From the NCBI RefSeq assembly GCF_003052605.1, contig NZ_QASO01000105.1, positions 1-64,000 of the forward strand: 64,000 bases of DNA, in the 5' to 3' direction. Made by a program: the position numbers and the translations under genes. Origin of the DNA: Ectopseudomonas oleovorans. Its GTDB lineage: Bacteria > Pseudomonadota > Gammaproteobacteria > Pseudomonadales > Pseudomonadaceae. The notes below the pieces were generated by a model that was not told where the DNA came from, did no database searches, and worked only from the letters and a program-made list of their open reading frames with translations. Positions 35,920-46,825 of this stretch are shown here, in pieces. Position 1 is the stretch's first letter, and the number at the start of each line of letters is the position of its first letter.

Positions 35920-36588
35920 TCAGGTCTGCGTCCATTGCCGCAGCAGGTTGTGGTAGATGCCCGTCAGCCGTATCAGTTCGGGGCTGTCCGGCACCTGCTG
36001 GCGCAGCGCCTGGATGCTGTCGTCGAGTTCCAGCAGCACACTACGCTGCTCGTCCTGGCGCACCAGGCTCTGCACCCAGAAGAACGAGGCCAGACGCGCA
36101 CCGCGGGTCACAGGTTCGACCCGATGCAGGCTGCCGCTGGAATAGAGAACCAGATGGCCGGCCGGCAGTTTGATGCGCTGGTCCTGCACCACCAGTTCAC
36201 CGCCGTCGTACTCGTCCGGCTCGCTGAAGAACAGGGTGGCCGACAGGTCGGCACGAATACGATGCGGCGTGCCCGGTACGCTGAATACCGCATTGTCGAT
36301 ATGGTCGCCGTAGGTGCCGCCCTCAGCATAGCGGTTGAAGCGCGGCGGTACCACTTTCAGCGGCAACGCGCCAGCCATGAAACGCGGATGCTGGGCCAGG
36401 CAGGCCAGGATGAAATCGCCCAGTTGCTGCGTCAGTGGATCATCCTGAGCGAGCTGCTGGTTGGCCTTGACGTTCACCGCCTGGTGCCCAGCCGTCAGCC
36501 GGCCATCCTGCCAGTTGCCGCCGGCGAGCGCGGTGCGGCACTGCTGCAGCTGTTCGGCATTCAGCACGTCGGGAATGCTCAGCATCAT
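35920..36588 (-). CDS. piuC: Fe(II)/2-oxoglutarate-dependent PKHD-type hydroxylase PiuC
   Basis: 222 residues from the ATG at 36588 (a second ATG follows at once). It carries the double-stranded beta-helix iron site H96-x-D98 in [10 protein letters not shown] and the distal H155 in [24 protein letters not shown] at the N-terminus is the PiuC/YbiX signature. It is paired with the PiuA receptor, as in P. aeruginosa, where both are iron-repressed. The substrate is unknown. A Fur-like site lies about 30 bp upstream. Confidence 0.92.
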   Translation of the reverse strand: MMLSIPDVLNAEQLQQCRTALAGGNWQDGRLTAGHQAVNVKANQQLAQDDPLTQQLGDFILACLAQHPRFMAGALPLKVVPPRFNRYAEGGTYGDHIDNAVFSVPGTPHRIRADLSATLFFSEPDEYDGGELVVQDQRIKLPAGHLVLYSSGSLHRVEPVTRGARLASFFWVQSLVRQDEQRSVLLELDDSIQALRQQVPDSPELIRLTGIYHNLLRQWTQT

Positions 36589-36617
36589 GTTCGGGGTTCT
36601 CCAGGCCAAGCGCCGTT

Positions 36618-36630
36618 GCGAATGATTCTA
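36618..36630 (-). promoter_or_regulatory. possible Fur box of piuC
   Basis: GCGAATGATTCTA contains the GAATGATTC core typical of pseudomonad iron boxes, positioned about 30 bp before the piuC start. Short and by eye. Confidence 0.4.
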
Positions 36631-36683
36631 AAGGGCTGCAGCACTCGGACAGAAGCCCGATCTGCTGTCGCCACCAAAATGCA

Positions 36684-36714
36684 AACGCCCCGAGAGCGCT
36701 GCAATCGGGGCGTT
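36684..36714 (-). terminator. rho-independent terminator of piuA
   Basis: On the reverse strand AACGCCCCGA and TCGGGGCGTT form a 10-bp stem followed by a T-rich stretch (TTGCATTTTGG). It lies 18 bp after the piuA stop. Confidence 0.8.
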
Positions 36715-36731
36715 GTACCACTCAAGCGTAC

Positions 36732-39029
36732 TTAGAAGCGGAAGTTGGTGCTCAGGGTGAAGGTACGCGGGTCGCCCAGCAGCACGCGGCGACCGTTCCA
36801 GTTGCTGGAGACGGCGTATTCCTCGTCGGTCAGGTTGTCGACGTTCAGGCGCACATCGAGGTTCTGGTTCACCTCGTAGCTGGCCATGGCGGCGAAGGTG
36901 GTGTAGCTCGGCAGCTTGCCAAACTTGCCATTGGCGACGATACGGCTGGCATCGTCCGGGCGGCCCAGGTAGGACGAACCGACGTGCTGAGCGCCCAGGC
37001 CCAGGGTCAGGCCGACCGGCAGGCGGTAGGTCGTCCACAGGTTGCCGGACACCTTGGGCGTGAAGGCCAGCTCGTCGCCGTCGGTGCGCAGCGCAGTGCC
37101 GTAGTCGCCGGCGTTGGCACGGCGACGCACCTCGTCCAGATAGGTGCTGTGCTTGCGCTCGCTGTCCATGAAGACGATGCCGCCGTAGACGTTCCAGGCC
37201 TCGGTGATCTGGCCCGAGGCGCCCAGTTCCAGGCCCTTGACCACCTGCTCACCATAGCCCTTGAGGCTGTCGCTGGTCTCGCCGGCGTCGCGGCCGGTGA
37301 TGGCCACATCCTTCTTCACCGTGTAGAACAGCGCCGCGGTGGTGGACAGGCGCTTGTCGAAGAAGTCCCACTTGGTGCCGACTTCGTAGTTGTGCGCGCG
37401 CACCGGATCGGCGCCCGGGACGAAGCCGGGGAAGGCCTGGCCGTTGACCCGCGAGATGTCCGGGTTGGACAGGTAGGAGCCGGGCGGCTGGGTGGACACG
37501 CCGTAGGCGGCATACAGGCTGCCGTTCTCCGCCGGCTTGTAGACCAGGCCGAGTTTGCCGCCAATGCTGAACTCGCGGTCGTCGAAGCCGTCGGCGCCCA
37601 CAGCGGCGCCGGTCTGGACGTTACGGCTGCGGATATCGACGTCGTACTGCTCCAGGCGCAGGCCGCCGGTCAGTTGCCACTGCGGGGTGAACTCCAGGGT
37701 GTCGTAGACGTACAGCGCCACAGTGTCGACAGTTACGTCGCTGCGATCGCGCAACTGGCCACGCTTGGAAGTCGGGCCCGTGCGCTCCCAGTCGGGATCG
37801 AACGGGTCGACCGCCACTTGCGGCCGAACCTCGGCATAGGTGCCGGCCTCGGACTCCTCGCGTGTCATCTCCAGGCCGGCGGCCAGATTGTGCTTGATCG
37901 AACCGGTGGCGAACTGCGCCGAGAGGTTGGTCAGGTTGCTCAGGCTGGTGTTGACCCGGTCGTAGAACTGGGTGTCGGTACGCAGCTGGTCGCCGCCCAG
38001 GTACTGGAAAGGCACGGTGTAGCGCGCCTGGCGGTCGACGCGCGCCCAGCGGGTCTGGTTGCTCAGGGTCATGCCGGTCGAGAGGTCGTGTTCCAGACGC
38101 ACCAGCAGCGCATCGCTGGTGGTGTCGTCGAAGTCCGACTTGAGGCCGTAGAACTCGTCACGGTCGACCCCGGACAGCGCCGGGTTGTAGGGCGTGTCGC
38201 CCTTCATGCCCTTGACCGACGCGCCGGAAACGCCCCAGTCCGGGCGGTCGTTCATCTGCACGTGCTCGTAGGCGAAGATCGCGCGGGTATCGGTGCCCAG
38301 GCCGAAGGCCAGCGACGGGGCGATACCCCAGCTGTTCTTCTCGGCGTGCTCACGACCCGCCACGCCGCTGTCTTCCACCAGCAGGTTGAGGCGGAAGGCG
38401 GCGCTGTCGTGGATGATCTGATTGGTGTCCAGGGTGGCGCGGCGGCGCGCCTCGGAGTCGTACTGGTCGAAGCCGAAGCTGGCGCCGCCGGCGACGAAAC
38501 TTTCCAGAGTCGGCGTCTTGGTCACCAGGTTGACGTAACCACCGGCGCCGCCGCGGCCGTTGTCGGCGGCCGGGCCCTTGGCCACTTCCACCTGCTCAAC
38601 GTTGAACACGTCGCGGGTGTAGCTGCCGTTGTCGCGGGCGCCGTCGACGAAGATGCTGCCGGTGGTGTCGAAACCGCGCAGGCTGAAGTTGTTGGTGCCG
38701 CTGGAGAAGCCGTTTTCACCGGCGTTGAAGCTGATGCCGGGGGTGTTCTTCAGTACATCGGTCAGGGTGCGGGCGTTCTGCTCGCGAAACAGCGCCTCTG
38801 GGATGATGTTGATCGTCTGCGGCGTATCGAGCAGCGGCGCGGTCTGCTTCGGCGAGGACGCCTTGTCGACTTTATAGCCCTGATCCTGCTGGCCCTTTAC
38901 GGTGACGCTGTCCAGCTCCACCGTGCTGTCCTGGGCCACGGCGAAGCCGGAAGCCAGGGCCAGGCCGATGGCCGAGGCGAGCAGGCGACGCTGGGGAAAA
39001 GGTGCACGCTTGTTATGCTTATCGCTCAC
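36732..39029 (-). CDS. piuA: TonB-dependent siderophore receptor PiuA (Fiu family)
   Basis: About 765 residues from the GTG at 39029, which has CAGGAG eight bases before it; a GTG at 39038 would overlap that site. The signal peptide ends ASGFAVA. The plug reads APLLDTPQTINIIPEAL, TLTDVLKNTPGISF, and RGFDTTGSIFVDGARDNGSYTRDVFNVEQVEVAKGP, and the barrel ends FTLSTNFRF. Fiu/PiuA receptors import monocatecholate iron complexes and are the entry route for siderophore-antibiotic conjugates. A palindrome TGAGACTCA near 39070 may be part of a Fur site. The pair with piuC matches P. aeruginosa. Confidence 0.93.
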   Translation of the reverse strand: MSDKHNKRAPFPQRRLLASAIGLALASGFAVAQDSTVELDSVTVKGQQDQGYKVDKASSPKQTAPLLDTPQTINIIPEALFREQNARTLTDVLKNTPGISFNAGENGFSSGTNNFSLRGFDTTGSIFVDGARDNGSYTRDVFNVEQVEVAKGPAADNGRGGAGGYVNLVTKTPTLESFVAGGASFGFDQYDSEARRRATLDTNQIIHDSAAFRLNLLVEDSGVAGREHAEKNSWGIAPSLAFGLGTDTRAIFAYEHVQMNDRPDWGVSGASVKGMKGDTPYNPALSGVDRDEFYGLKSDFDDTTSDALLVRLEHDLSTGMTLSNQTRWARVDRQARYTVPFQYLGGDQLRTDTQFYDRVNTSLSNLTNLSAQFATGSIKHNLAAGLEMTREESEAGTYAEVRPQVAVDPFDPDWERTGPTSKRGQLRDRSDVTVDTVALYVYDTLEFTPQWQLTGGLRLEQYDVDIRSRNVQTGAAVGADGFDDREFSIGGKLGLVYKPAENGSLYAAYGVSTQPPGSYLSNPDISRVNGQAFPGFVPGADPVRAHNYEVGTKWDFFDKRLSTTAALFYTVKKDVAITGRDAGETSDSLKGYGEQVVKGLELGASGQITEAWNVYGGIVFMDSERKHSTYLDEVRRRANAGDYGTALRTDGDELAFTPKVSGNLWTTYRLPVGLTLGLGAQHVGSSYLGRPDDASRIVANGKFGKLPSYTTFAAMASYEVNQNLDVRLNVDNLTDEEYAVSSNWNGRRVLLGDPRTFTLSTNFRF

Positions 39030-39218
39030 GAGAATCACTCCTGATTGGAATCACCGCGCAATTCTAGATGAGACTCAATCTTACTCAATCCTTATGAAAG
39101 ATTTACATGAACTTATTTGTAACAAAGATGTCACCGACACTCCCCTGCAGCAAGCCAAGGGCTCTAGCCCGGGATGCAGCCGAGCCGGGAAAACCCGCAG
39201 AAACCTGACGCCAGAAAT

Positions 39219-39247
39219 GCCAACGCCCACACGAGGTGGGCGTTGGC
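39219..39247 (-). terminator. terminator hairpin of speC
   Basis: A perfect 12-bp stem GCCAACGCCCAC / GTGGGCGTTGGC with a five-base loop. On the reverse strand it is followed by ATTTCT. It lies 15 bp past the speC stop. Confidence 0.75.
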
Positions 39248-39261
39248 GAGGCGCGGATGCC

Positions 39262-40425
39262 TTACAGGTAGTAGGATTTCAACGGCGGGAAGCCATTGAA
39301 CTCCACGGCGCTGTAGCTGGTGGTGTAGGCGCCGGTGGACAGCCAGTACAGGCGGTCGCCGCTGGCCAGGTTCAGTGGCAGGCCGTACTTGTAGTTCTCG
39401 TACATGATGTCGGCGCTGTCGCAGGTCGGGCCGGCGATCACCACCTCTTCCATCTCGCCCTTCTTCTCGGTCCAGATGGGGAACTTGATGGCTTCGTCCA
39501 TGGTTTCGATCAGGCCGCTGAACTTGCCCACGTCGGCATACACCCAACGCTCGACGGCGGTACGCGACTTGCGCGCCACCAGCACCACTTCCGACACCAG
39601 CACACCGGCGTTGGCGATCAGCGAGCGCCCCGGCTCGAGGATGATTTCCGGCAGTTCGTCGCCGAAGTCTTCCTTGAGGAAGCGGGTGATTTCTTCGGCG
39701 TAGGTTTCCAGGTCATTGGTGCGCTGGATGTAGTTGGCCGGGAAGCCGCCGCCCATGTTGATCATCTGCAGGGTGATGCCGTCCTCTTCCTTCAGGCGCT
39801 CGAAGATCACCTTGACCTTGGCGATGGCGGCGTCCCACACGTCGATATCGCGCTGCTGCGAGCCGACATGGAAGGAGATGCCGTAGGGCACCAGGCCCAA
39901 CTGCTTGGCCAGGATCAGCAGGTCCAGGGCCATGTCCGGCTGGCAGCCGAACTTGCGACTCAATGGCCAGTCAGCACTGGTGGAGCCTTCGGTGAGGATA
40001 CGCACGTAGATCTTCGAACCCGGAGCGGCCTTGGCGATGTTGCGCAGGTCGGCTTCGGAGTCGGTGGCGAACAGGCGCACACCCTTGTCGAAGAAGTAAC
40101 GGATATCACGGGACTTCTTGATGGTGTTGCCGTAGCTGATGCGCTCCGGGCCAACGCCGGTGGCCATGACCTTGTCCAGCTCGTAGATCGAGGCGATGTC
40201 GAAGCTCGAGCCCTTGTCGCGCAGCAGCTCGATGATCTCGGTGGCCGGGTTGGCCTTGACCGCGTAGTAGATCTTGGCGAACGGGAAGCAGTTGCCCAGT
40301 TGATCGTAGGCATCGGCGATGATCTGCCGGTCGATCACCACGAACGGGGTTTCGTGCTGATCGGCGAACGCCTTCATGCGCTGGAAAGTGGCGGGTGCGT
40401 AGTAGTCTTCGACCTTGATCGACAT
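39262..40425 (-). CDS. speC: ornithine decarboxylase SpeC
   Basis: 387 residues, a fold-III (alanine-racemase-like) PLP decarboxylase rather than the large E. coli type. PLP Lys is K57 in YYAVKANP, glycine-rich MGGGFPA binds phosphate, and the catalytic C335 is in GPTCDSAD. It makes putrescine from ornithine, the first step of polyamine synthesis. P. aeruginosa SpeC has the same length. The ATG at 40425 follows TTGGAG. It is preceded by a long untranslated region, and the reductase gene lies upstream on the same strand. Confidence 0.95.
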   Translation of the reverse strand: MSIKVEDYYAPATFQRMKAFADQHETPFVVIDRQIIADAYDQLGNCFPFAKIYYAVKANPATEIIELLRDKGSSFDIASIYELDKVMATGVGPERISYGNTIKKSRDIRYFFDKGVRLFATDSEADLRNIAKAAPGSKIYVRILTEGSTSADWPLSRKFGCQPDMALDLLILAKQLGLVPYGISFHVGSQQRDIDVWDAAIAKVKVIFERLKEEDGITLQMINMGGGFPANYIQRTNDLETYAEEITRFLKEDFGDELPEIILEPGRSLIANAGVLVSEVVLVARKSRTAVERWVYADVGKFSGLIETMDEAIKFPIWTEKKGEMEEVVIAGPTCDSADIMYENYKYGLPLNLASGDRLYWLSTGAYTTSYSAVEFNGFPPLKSYYL

Positions 40426-40861
40426 GCTGGGGACTCCAATGGCAAAACCGGGAACACATTGATTCGGGCAGCAGAACCGCTTACAGGTTCCGCTACGTGT
40501 CGGGGCTGGCCGCGCTAAACGCTGGCCTGAACGTCTGACAGTTTCCCCACTTTGGTTCGCCTACTTCCCAAGGCATGTCGCCGAGCATCACCGGTACCGA
40601 CCATTAGCCGGCCGGCAACCTCTCGTCGTCAGTACTTGAGCCGGATGGATCGTTTCCAGCATGGACGTTCGGGCGCGGACTTTAAGACCATGCGCCCCTC
40701 AGATCAACCGGAAATTCTGCCTAATTTCATCTCGTTCCAGATATCACACAAAACGTCCTGAAATGCTGAACAGGCGGGGCTTTCAGCCAGTTTGGCGCAG
40801 CCGTGTTTCAGGGCCATTGCAGCACCTCACGGCGAGCGGCTTGCACCGCTCGCCCACCGGC
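40426..40861. other. speC upstream region, about 435 bp without a gene
   Basis: No credible open frame. It should contain the speC promoter and 5' leader. A 9-bp hairpin GGCGAGCGG / CCGCTCGCC at 40831-40854 lies just after the reductase stop. Further arms (TACAGGTTCCGC, GGCCGGC) are short. I saw no riboswitch class that I could name. Confidence 0.4.
40831..40854 (-). terminator. hairpin after the PepSY reductase gene
   Basis: Perfect 9-bp GC stem with a six-base loop, 7 bp past the stop codon. There is no T run on the reverse strand, so termination strength is uncertain. Confidence 0.45.
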
Positions 40862-43390
40862 TCAATACACGTCGCGCCGATAGCGCCCTTCCTCGATCAA
40901 ATCGTCCACCACCTCGTCACCGAGCAGCTTGCGCAATGCCGCATCGACGCCACCGGCCATGCCCTGCAGGCTGCCGCAGACATAGATCGCCGCACCCTCG
41001 GCCAGCCAGGCACACAGGCGCTCGTGCTGCTCACGCAGCAGATCCTGCACATAGCGCTTCTGCGCCTGGTCGCGGGAGAAGGCCAGATCCAGGTGCTGCA
41101 GCTCGCCCGCTCTCAGCGCCGCTTGCAACTCATCACCACAAAAGAAATCCTGCGCGCGGTTGCGCTCACCGAACAGCAGCCAGTTGCGCCCTTGCCCGGC
41201 CAGTGCCCGCGCGCGCAGCAACGAACGCAGTCCGGCCAGACCGGTGCCATTGCCGATCAGAATCAGCGGCCGCTCGTCGTCCGGCAGATGGAAACCACTG
41301 TTGCGCCGCACCCGCGCCAGCACCTGCCCGCCTGTAGGCAGATGTTCGGTCAGCCAGCCGGAGCCCAGGCCAAGGCGGCCGTCGGCCTGCACGGCCTGGC
41401 GCACGATCAACTGCAGCACGCCATCGGCCGCCACCGAGGCGATGGAGTATTCCCGCGACCCCAGCGGCGCCAGGGCATCGACCAGCGCCTGGGCATGCAG
41501 GCCGACCAGATGCGCGAGGCTTTCCGGCAACTGACGCTCGGCCAGGGCTTCGCTCAGGCTCATCGCCTGGCCATCAAGGGTCACCGGCTCGAGGCCGTCG
41601 CAGCCGCAGTGCTGCAGCCAGGCCTGCACCCTCGCCGGGTCATGACGCGGGCGAATCTGCAGGATGTCGCCCGCCTGCCAGGCGCTCTGCGCAAGCGGCA
41701 TCAGGCCGATGAAGAACACCGGCGCGCCCTGGCTGCCAGGATTGAGCAGACGCCGTTCGATCAGTGTCCAGCTCTGCCAGGGCACCTCTTCAAAGCGTAC
41801 TGGCGCGGCGCCGGTCAACTCGCTCAGTTGCTGCTGCCAGCGCTGCAGCGCGACCTGGTCAGCGCCATCGACTTCGATGCTGTCGAACAGACGCTGCGCG
41901 CCCTGCAAACCCAGCCAGTCGTTGATCCGCCGGGCGAAGCCGCAAAAGTGCTGGTACTGCCGATCCCCCAGCGCCAGCACGGCATAGCTCAGCTGTTCGA
42001 GCGGCAGCGAGCCGCCCAGCACCTTGCGCTCGAAACCCTGCGCAGCATCCGGCGCCTCGCCGTCACCAAAGGTGCTGACCACGAACAGCGCCTTGTGCGT
42101 CTGGCGCAGGCTGCCGGCATCGACACGCGACAGCGGCTCGACCCGCACCGCAATGCCGGCGGCCTGCAACTGCCCGGCGCTCTGCCAGGCCAGTTGCTCG
42201 GCGAAGCCGCTCTGGCTGGCGAAACCGACCAGCCAGCCTTCGCCTGAATCATCCGTTTTCAGCGTACCGCGCGCAGCCAGCACCGCACGCTTCTTGCGCC
42301 GGCGATCCAGATACAGCAGCCAGCCGGTAATGAAGAACAGCGGCATGGCCGCCGTCGCCAGCATCATCAGGATGCGCCCGGGCATACCGAAGTACTCGCC
42401 CACATGCAGGGCGTAGACGCTGGTCAGCAATTGCGCCTTGAAGCTCTTGTCGGCGTAGCGCTCATGGCGGCTGACTTCGCCGCTTTTCGGATCGACCTGA
42501 AACTGGTTGAAGGCACGCACATGCTCGGCGCCATCGAGCATGTAGAAGACCGTCGCCGGCTGCCCGGCCACCAGCGGCAGGCGCAGATTCCAGGCGACCA
42601 TCTTGGGCCCGGCGGTCTGCTGGATGCTCTGCCATACAGCATCGTAGTCGACCTCGGGCGCGGGGCCGCTGGGCGCCTGACGTACGCGACGATCACGCTC
42701 ACTGCGCTGCTCGAGCGGCGTGTCGGAGAGCAGATGCGTCAGCCCTTCGCGATACCAGTCATAGGACCAATACAAACCGGTGAGCCCGGCACACAGATAG
42801 AACAGCAGCACCCAGGTGCCGGCTACAGCGTGCAGGTCCCAATTGAAGCTACGGCCCTTCTTCTTCCAGTCCAGGGTCAGCCAGGTGCGCCAGCTCAGCG
42901 CCTTGCGCGGCCAACGCAGATAGAGGCCGGAGAGGCAGAAGAACAGCAGCGCCAGAGTGCTGGCGGCAGTGATCTGCTTGCCCACTTCGCCCATGGACAG
43001 GAAGCGGTGCAACATCAGCATCAGGTGGAAGAAGTCCTGGCCAACGGGCTCGGCAAGGACTTCACCGGTATAGGGGTCGAAGACGATACGCGGCCCGCGC
43101 CGCTCGCCCGGCGGAGGTACGAGAAAAGCGGTGCCAGGTCCGTCTTGGCGACCATCGATCCACAGTGCGGTGACATGATCGGCGGTAGCGGCCTCGATCT
43201 TCGCAGCCAGCTCACCTGGGGTGAGATGCCCCTGCGCGCTGCGCTGAATCTGCCAACGCTCGGCGTTGAGCGCCCGGGTGATCTCGCCCTCGAAGCTATA
43301 AAGGGCGCCGGTGATACCCATGACGGCCAGCACCAGGCCGGCGCTGATGCCGAAGAACCAGTGCAACTGGAAGATGATTTTCTTGAACAC
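40862..43390 (-). CDS. PepSY membrane domain fused to CysJ-type flavodoxin reductase (PA4513-like)
   Basis: From the GTG at 43390 (AAGGGTGG upstream) the protein has 842 residues. An ATG at 43465 is possible but overlaps an AT-rich, Fur-box-like stretch. Residues 1 to about 375 are a PepSY_TM module with four main helices ([66 protein letters not shown]) and several His suited to bind heme. A flavodoxin domain ([27 protein letters not shown]) and an FAD/NADPH reductase domain ([37 protein letters not shown]) follow. Transmembrane electron transfer for ferric-siderophore reduction is inferred. Confidence 0.9.
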   Translation of the reverse strand: MFKKIIFQLHWFFGISAGLVLAVMGITGALYSFEGEITRALNAERWQIQRSAQGHLTPGELAAKIEAATADHVTALWIDGRQDGPGTAFLVPPPGERRGPRIVFDPYTGEVLAEPVGQDFFHLMLMLHRFLSMGEVGKQITAASTLALLFFCLSGLYLRWPRKALSWRTWLTLDWKKKGRSFNWDLHAVAGTWVLLFYLCAGLTGLYWSYDWYREGLTHLLSDTPLEQRSERDRRVRQAPSGPAPEVDYDAVWQSIQQTAGPKMVAWNLRLPLVAGQPATVFYMLDGAEHVRAFNQFQVDPKSGEVSRHERYADKSFKAQLLTSVYALHVGEYFGMPGRILMMLATAAMPLFFITGWLLYLDRRRKKRAVLAARGTLKTDDSGEGWLVGFASQSGFAEQLAWQSAGQLQAAGIAVRVEPLSRVDAGSLRQTHKALFVVSTFGDGEAPDAAQGFERKVLGGSLPLEQLSYAVLALGDRQYQHFCGFARRINDWLGLQGAQRLFDSIEVDGADQVALQRWQQQLSELTGAAPVRFEEVPWQSWTLIERRLLNPGSQGAPVFFIGLMPLAQSAWQAGDILQIRPRHDPARVQAWLQHCGCDGLEPVTLDGQAMSLSEALAERQLPESLAHLVGLHAQALVDALAPLGSREYSIASVAADGVLQLIVRQAVQADGRLGLGSGWLTEHLPTGGQVLARVRRNSGFHLPDDERPLILIGNGTGLAGLRSLLRARALAGQGRNWLLFGERNRAQDFFCGDELQAALRAGELQHLDLAFSRDQAQKRYVQDLLREQHERLCAWLAEGAAIYVCGSLQGMAGGVDAALRKLLGDEVVDDLIEEGRYRRDVY

Positions 43391-43626
43391 GACGGAGCCA
43401 CCCTTGCCCTGACCCACTGCGACGGGCGGCCACTCTATATGGGAATAATTTTCATAACCATTCATTTACGCGTTATTTACGCATCTACGGCACGGCCCGG
43501 CAGCATCACCTACCGGCCCATCTGAAAACCGATAGCCGCTCTCCGCCAGAGCTCGCAGTTATCGGTATAATCCCGCGTTTTACGGGTGCCAAGGCACCCT
43601 CAACGACTCCATCCAGGCACATATTC

Positions 43627-45210
<1,584 letters not shown>

Positions 45211-45230
45211 AGGTCTGCACGACTACTCTT

Positions 45231-45295
45231 GTAGGAGCCGGCTTGCTGGCGATGCTTTTCTGCTCAAAACAGATCGCCCGCAAGCGGGCTCCTAC
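45231..45295. repeat. REP palindrome upstream of RAYT
   Basis: GTAGGAGCCGGCTTGCTGGC at the left faces GCCCGCAAGCGGGCTCCTAC at the right. Together with the copy at 45788 it brackets the RAYT transposase gene. Confidence 0.85.
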
Positions 45296-45309
45296 GAGAG
45301 ATATATGGA

Positions 45310-45777
45310 ATGGATTCCAGCCGTTTTACCCATCATGGCCATGCCCTGCGCTCCGGGCGCGTTTCCGAAGCGAATCGTGCCTACCTGCTAACTACCGTAA
45401 CCCATCAACGACATACGATCTTCCAGGACTGGCGCCTTGCCAGGCTGCTGATCGCAGAAATGCGTCGCCTGCATGACCAGCAACTCGTCCAATCACTCGC
45501 TTGGGTCGTCATGCCCGATCATCTGCACTGGCTGATTCAGTTGCAGGAGATACCCCTGCCGAAGCTGGTGCTACAGCTCAAATCCCGCAGCGCCATCGCC
45601 ATCAACAAGGCTCGAAACGCCAGCGGTCGCGTCTGGCAGAAGGGCTTTCACGATCATGCCTTGCGCAAGGAAGAAGGCCTGACTGCAACGGCGCGCTATA
45701 TCGTCGCCAATCCGCTGCGTGCCGGATTGGTACAACGCGTCGGAGACTATCCGCACTGGGATGCGATCTGGCTGTAA
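45310..45777 (+). CDS. REP-associated tyrosine transposase (RAYT, Y1 family)
   Basis: 155 residues. HUH motif HLH at 71-73 lies in VVMPDHLHWLIQ, and catalytic Tyr Y130 in ATARYIVANPLRAGL. RAYTs are single-copy, domesticated relatives of IS200/IS605 transposases that act on REP sequences. REPs of the same type stand 15 bp upstream and 10 bp downstream, a classic REPtron arrangement. Further REPs of this type occur at 2.1, 34.4 (inside a MITE), 47.3 and 62.6 kb. The protein looks intact. Confidence 0.92.
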   Translation: MDSSRFTHHGHALRSGRVSEANRAYLLTTVTHQRHTIFQDWRLARLLIAEMRRLHDQQLVQSLAWVVMPDHLHWLIQLQEIPLPKLVLQLKSRSAIAINKARNASGRVWQKGFHDHALRKEEGLTATARYIVANPLRAGLVQRVGDYPHWDAIWL

Positions 45778-45787
45778 TGCACACCCT

Positions 45788-45851
45788 GTAGGAGCCGGCT
45801 TGCCGGCGATGCTTTTTCGTCAGCCATGATCGCCGGCAAGCCGGCTCCTAC
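45788..45851. repeat. REP palindrome downstream of RAYT
   Basis: GTAGGAGCCGGCTTGCCGGC faces GCCGGCAAGCCGGCTCCTAC. The right arm includes the TAG stop (45848-45850) of the AAA ATPase gene on the other strand, so that protein ends inside the REP. Confidence 0.88.
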
Positions 45852-46825
45852 GAAGAGGAATCGCTGACCAGCAAACTATCGTGCTCGCAGGTACAGAGCA
45901 GTCGCGTCGCAGTTGGCTCAGCCAACAGCCACTCGGCAATTGCCGGTTCCAGCTCGGTACGTATACGGCGCGCCAGGGCCCTGGCTCCGAAGCGAATGTC
46001 ATGCTCGCGACACAGCCAGGCGCGGGCGCTCTGATCCACCTGTAGCGCACGGCCCTGACGGCCCAGGCGCTGATTGAGCTTGTCCAGTTCAATGTTCAGC
46101 AAGGCATCGAGCCACTGCTCATCGACACGTTCGAACACCAGAATGCGGTCGAGGCGATTGAGCCATTCCGGCTCGAAGCGCTCGTGCAGCACCTGTTCCA
46201 GCAATGCACCCTCGCCCTTCGGTGCCAGCCCCAACCAACGCCGCCAACCACGGGTGAAACGCTCGCGGTAGCGCTGCGCCTGCTGCGCGCCGACATTGCT
46301 GGTCATGAAGATCAGACTGTTACGAAAATCCAGGGTGCTGCTGCCGGCGGTCAGGGTCAAACGGCCATGTTCGAGAATCCCGAGCAGGCTGCGCAGCACT
46401 TCGGGGCTGGCCTTCTCCAGTTCATCGAACAGCACAATGCCGGGCCGGCCGAAACTGCCGGCAATGGCCTCGGCATCGAACAGCGTGGCGCCTTCCTTGC
46501 TGCCAACGTAACCAGGCGGCGCACCGGTCAGCGCGGCGGCGTAGTGTTCCTGGGCCTGGGTGTGCATGTCGATGCGGCACAGGGCATCGGCGCGACCATG
46601 AATGGCCTGGGCCAGCAGGCGCACGATCTCGGTCTTACCAACACCGGTGGGGCCCATGAACAGATTGACCGCCAGTGGCCGCTCGCGCTCGCCGATATCG
46701 GCCTTGACCACCTTGAGCATGGCCTCGACCTGCGCCAGCACCGCATCCTGGCCGACAATGGAGCGCTGGGAAACCAGTCGCCTGATTCGCCGCAACACGC
46801 GCTGCCGGGCGCCGATCATCGTCAT
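45848..46825 (-). CDS. ClpA/B-type AAA+ ATPase, single module, possibly 5'-truncated
   Basis: About 325 residues from the ATG at 46825 (a second ATG is at 46819). The single AAA+ module has Walker A GPTGVGKT, pore-region AALTGAPPGYVG, Walker B IVLFDELEKASPEV and sensor MTSNVGA, with a ClpB-type C-terminal D2-small domain (RFEPEWLNRLDRI, ARALARRIRTELEP). There is no Clp N-domain or first ATPase module. No good ribosome site precedes either ATG. The first residues (MTMIGA) are antisense to sequence belonging to the response-regulator fragment, so the native start was probably lost at a rearrangement. Confidence 0.75.
   Translation of the reverse strand: MTMIGARQRVLRRIRRLVSQRSIVGQDAVLAQVEAMLKVVKADIGERERPLAVNLFMGPTGVGKTEIVRLLAQAIHGRADALCRIDMHTQAQEHYAAALTGAPPGYVGSKEGATLFDAEAIAGSFGRPGIVLFDELEKASPEVLRSLLGILEHGRLTLTAGSSTLDFRNSLIFMTSNVGAQQAQRYRERFTRGWRRWLGLAPKGEGALLEQVLHERFEPEWLNRLDRILVFERVDEQWLDALLNIELDKLNQRLGRQGRALQVDQSARAWLCREHDIRFGARALARRIRTELEPAIAEWLLAEPTATRLLCTCEHDSLLVSDSSS

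Noticed and set aside
36984..39044. A 686-residue forward open frame opposite piuA
   Set aside because: Low-complexity Val/Gly/Ala/His content and fully antisense to the receptor.
40426..40861. Small gene or regulatory RNA in the long speC upstream region
   Set aside because: Short frames lack ribosome sites and known RNA folds were not recognised; only one GC hairpin is clear.
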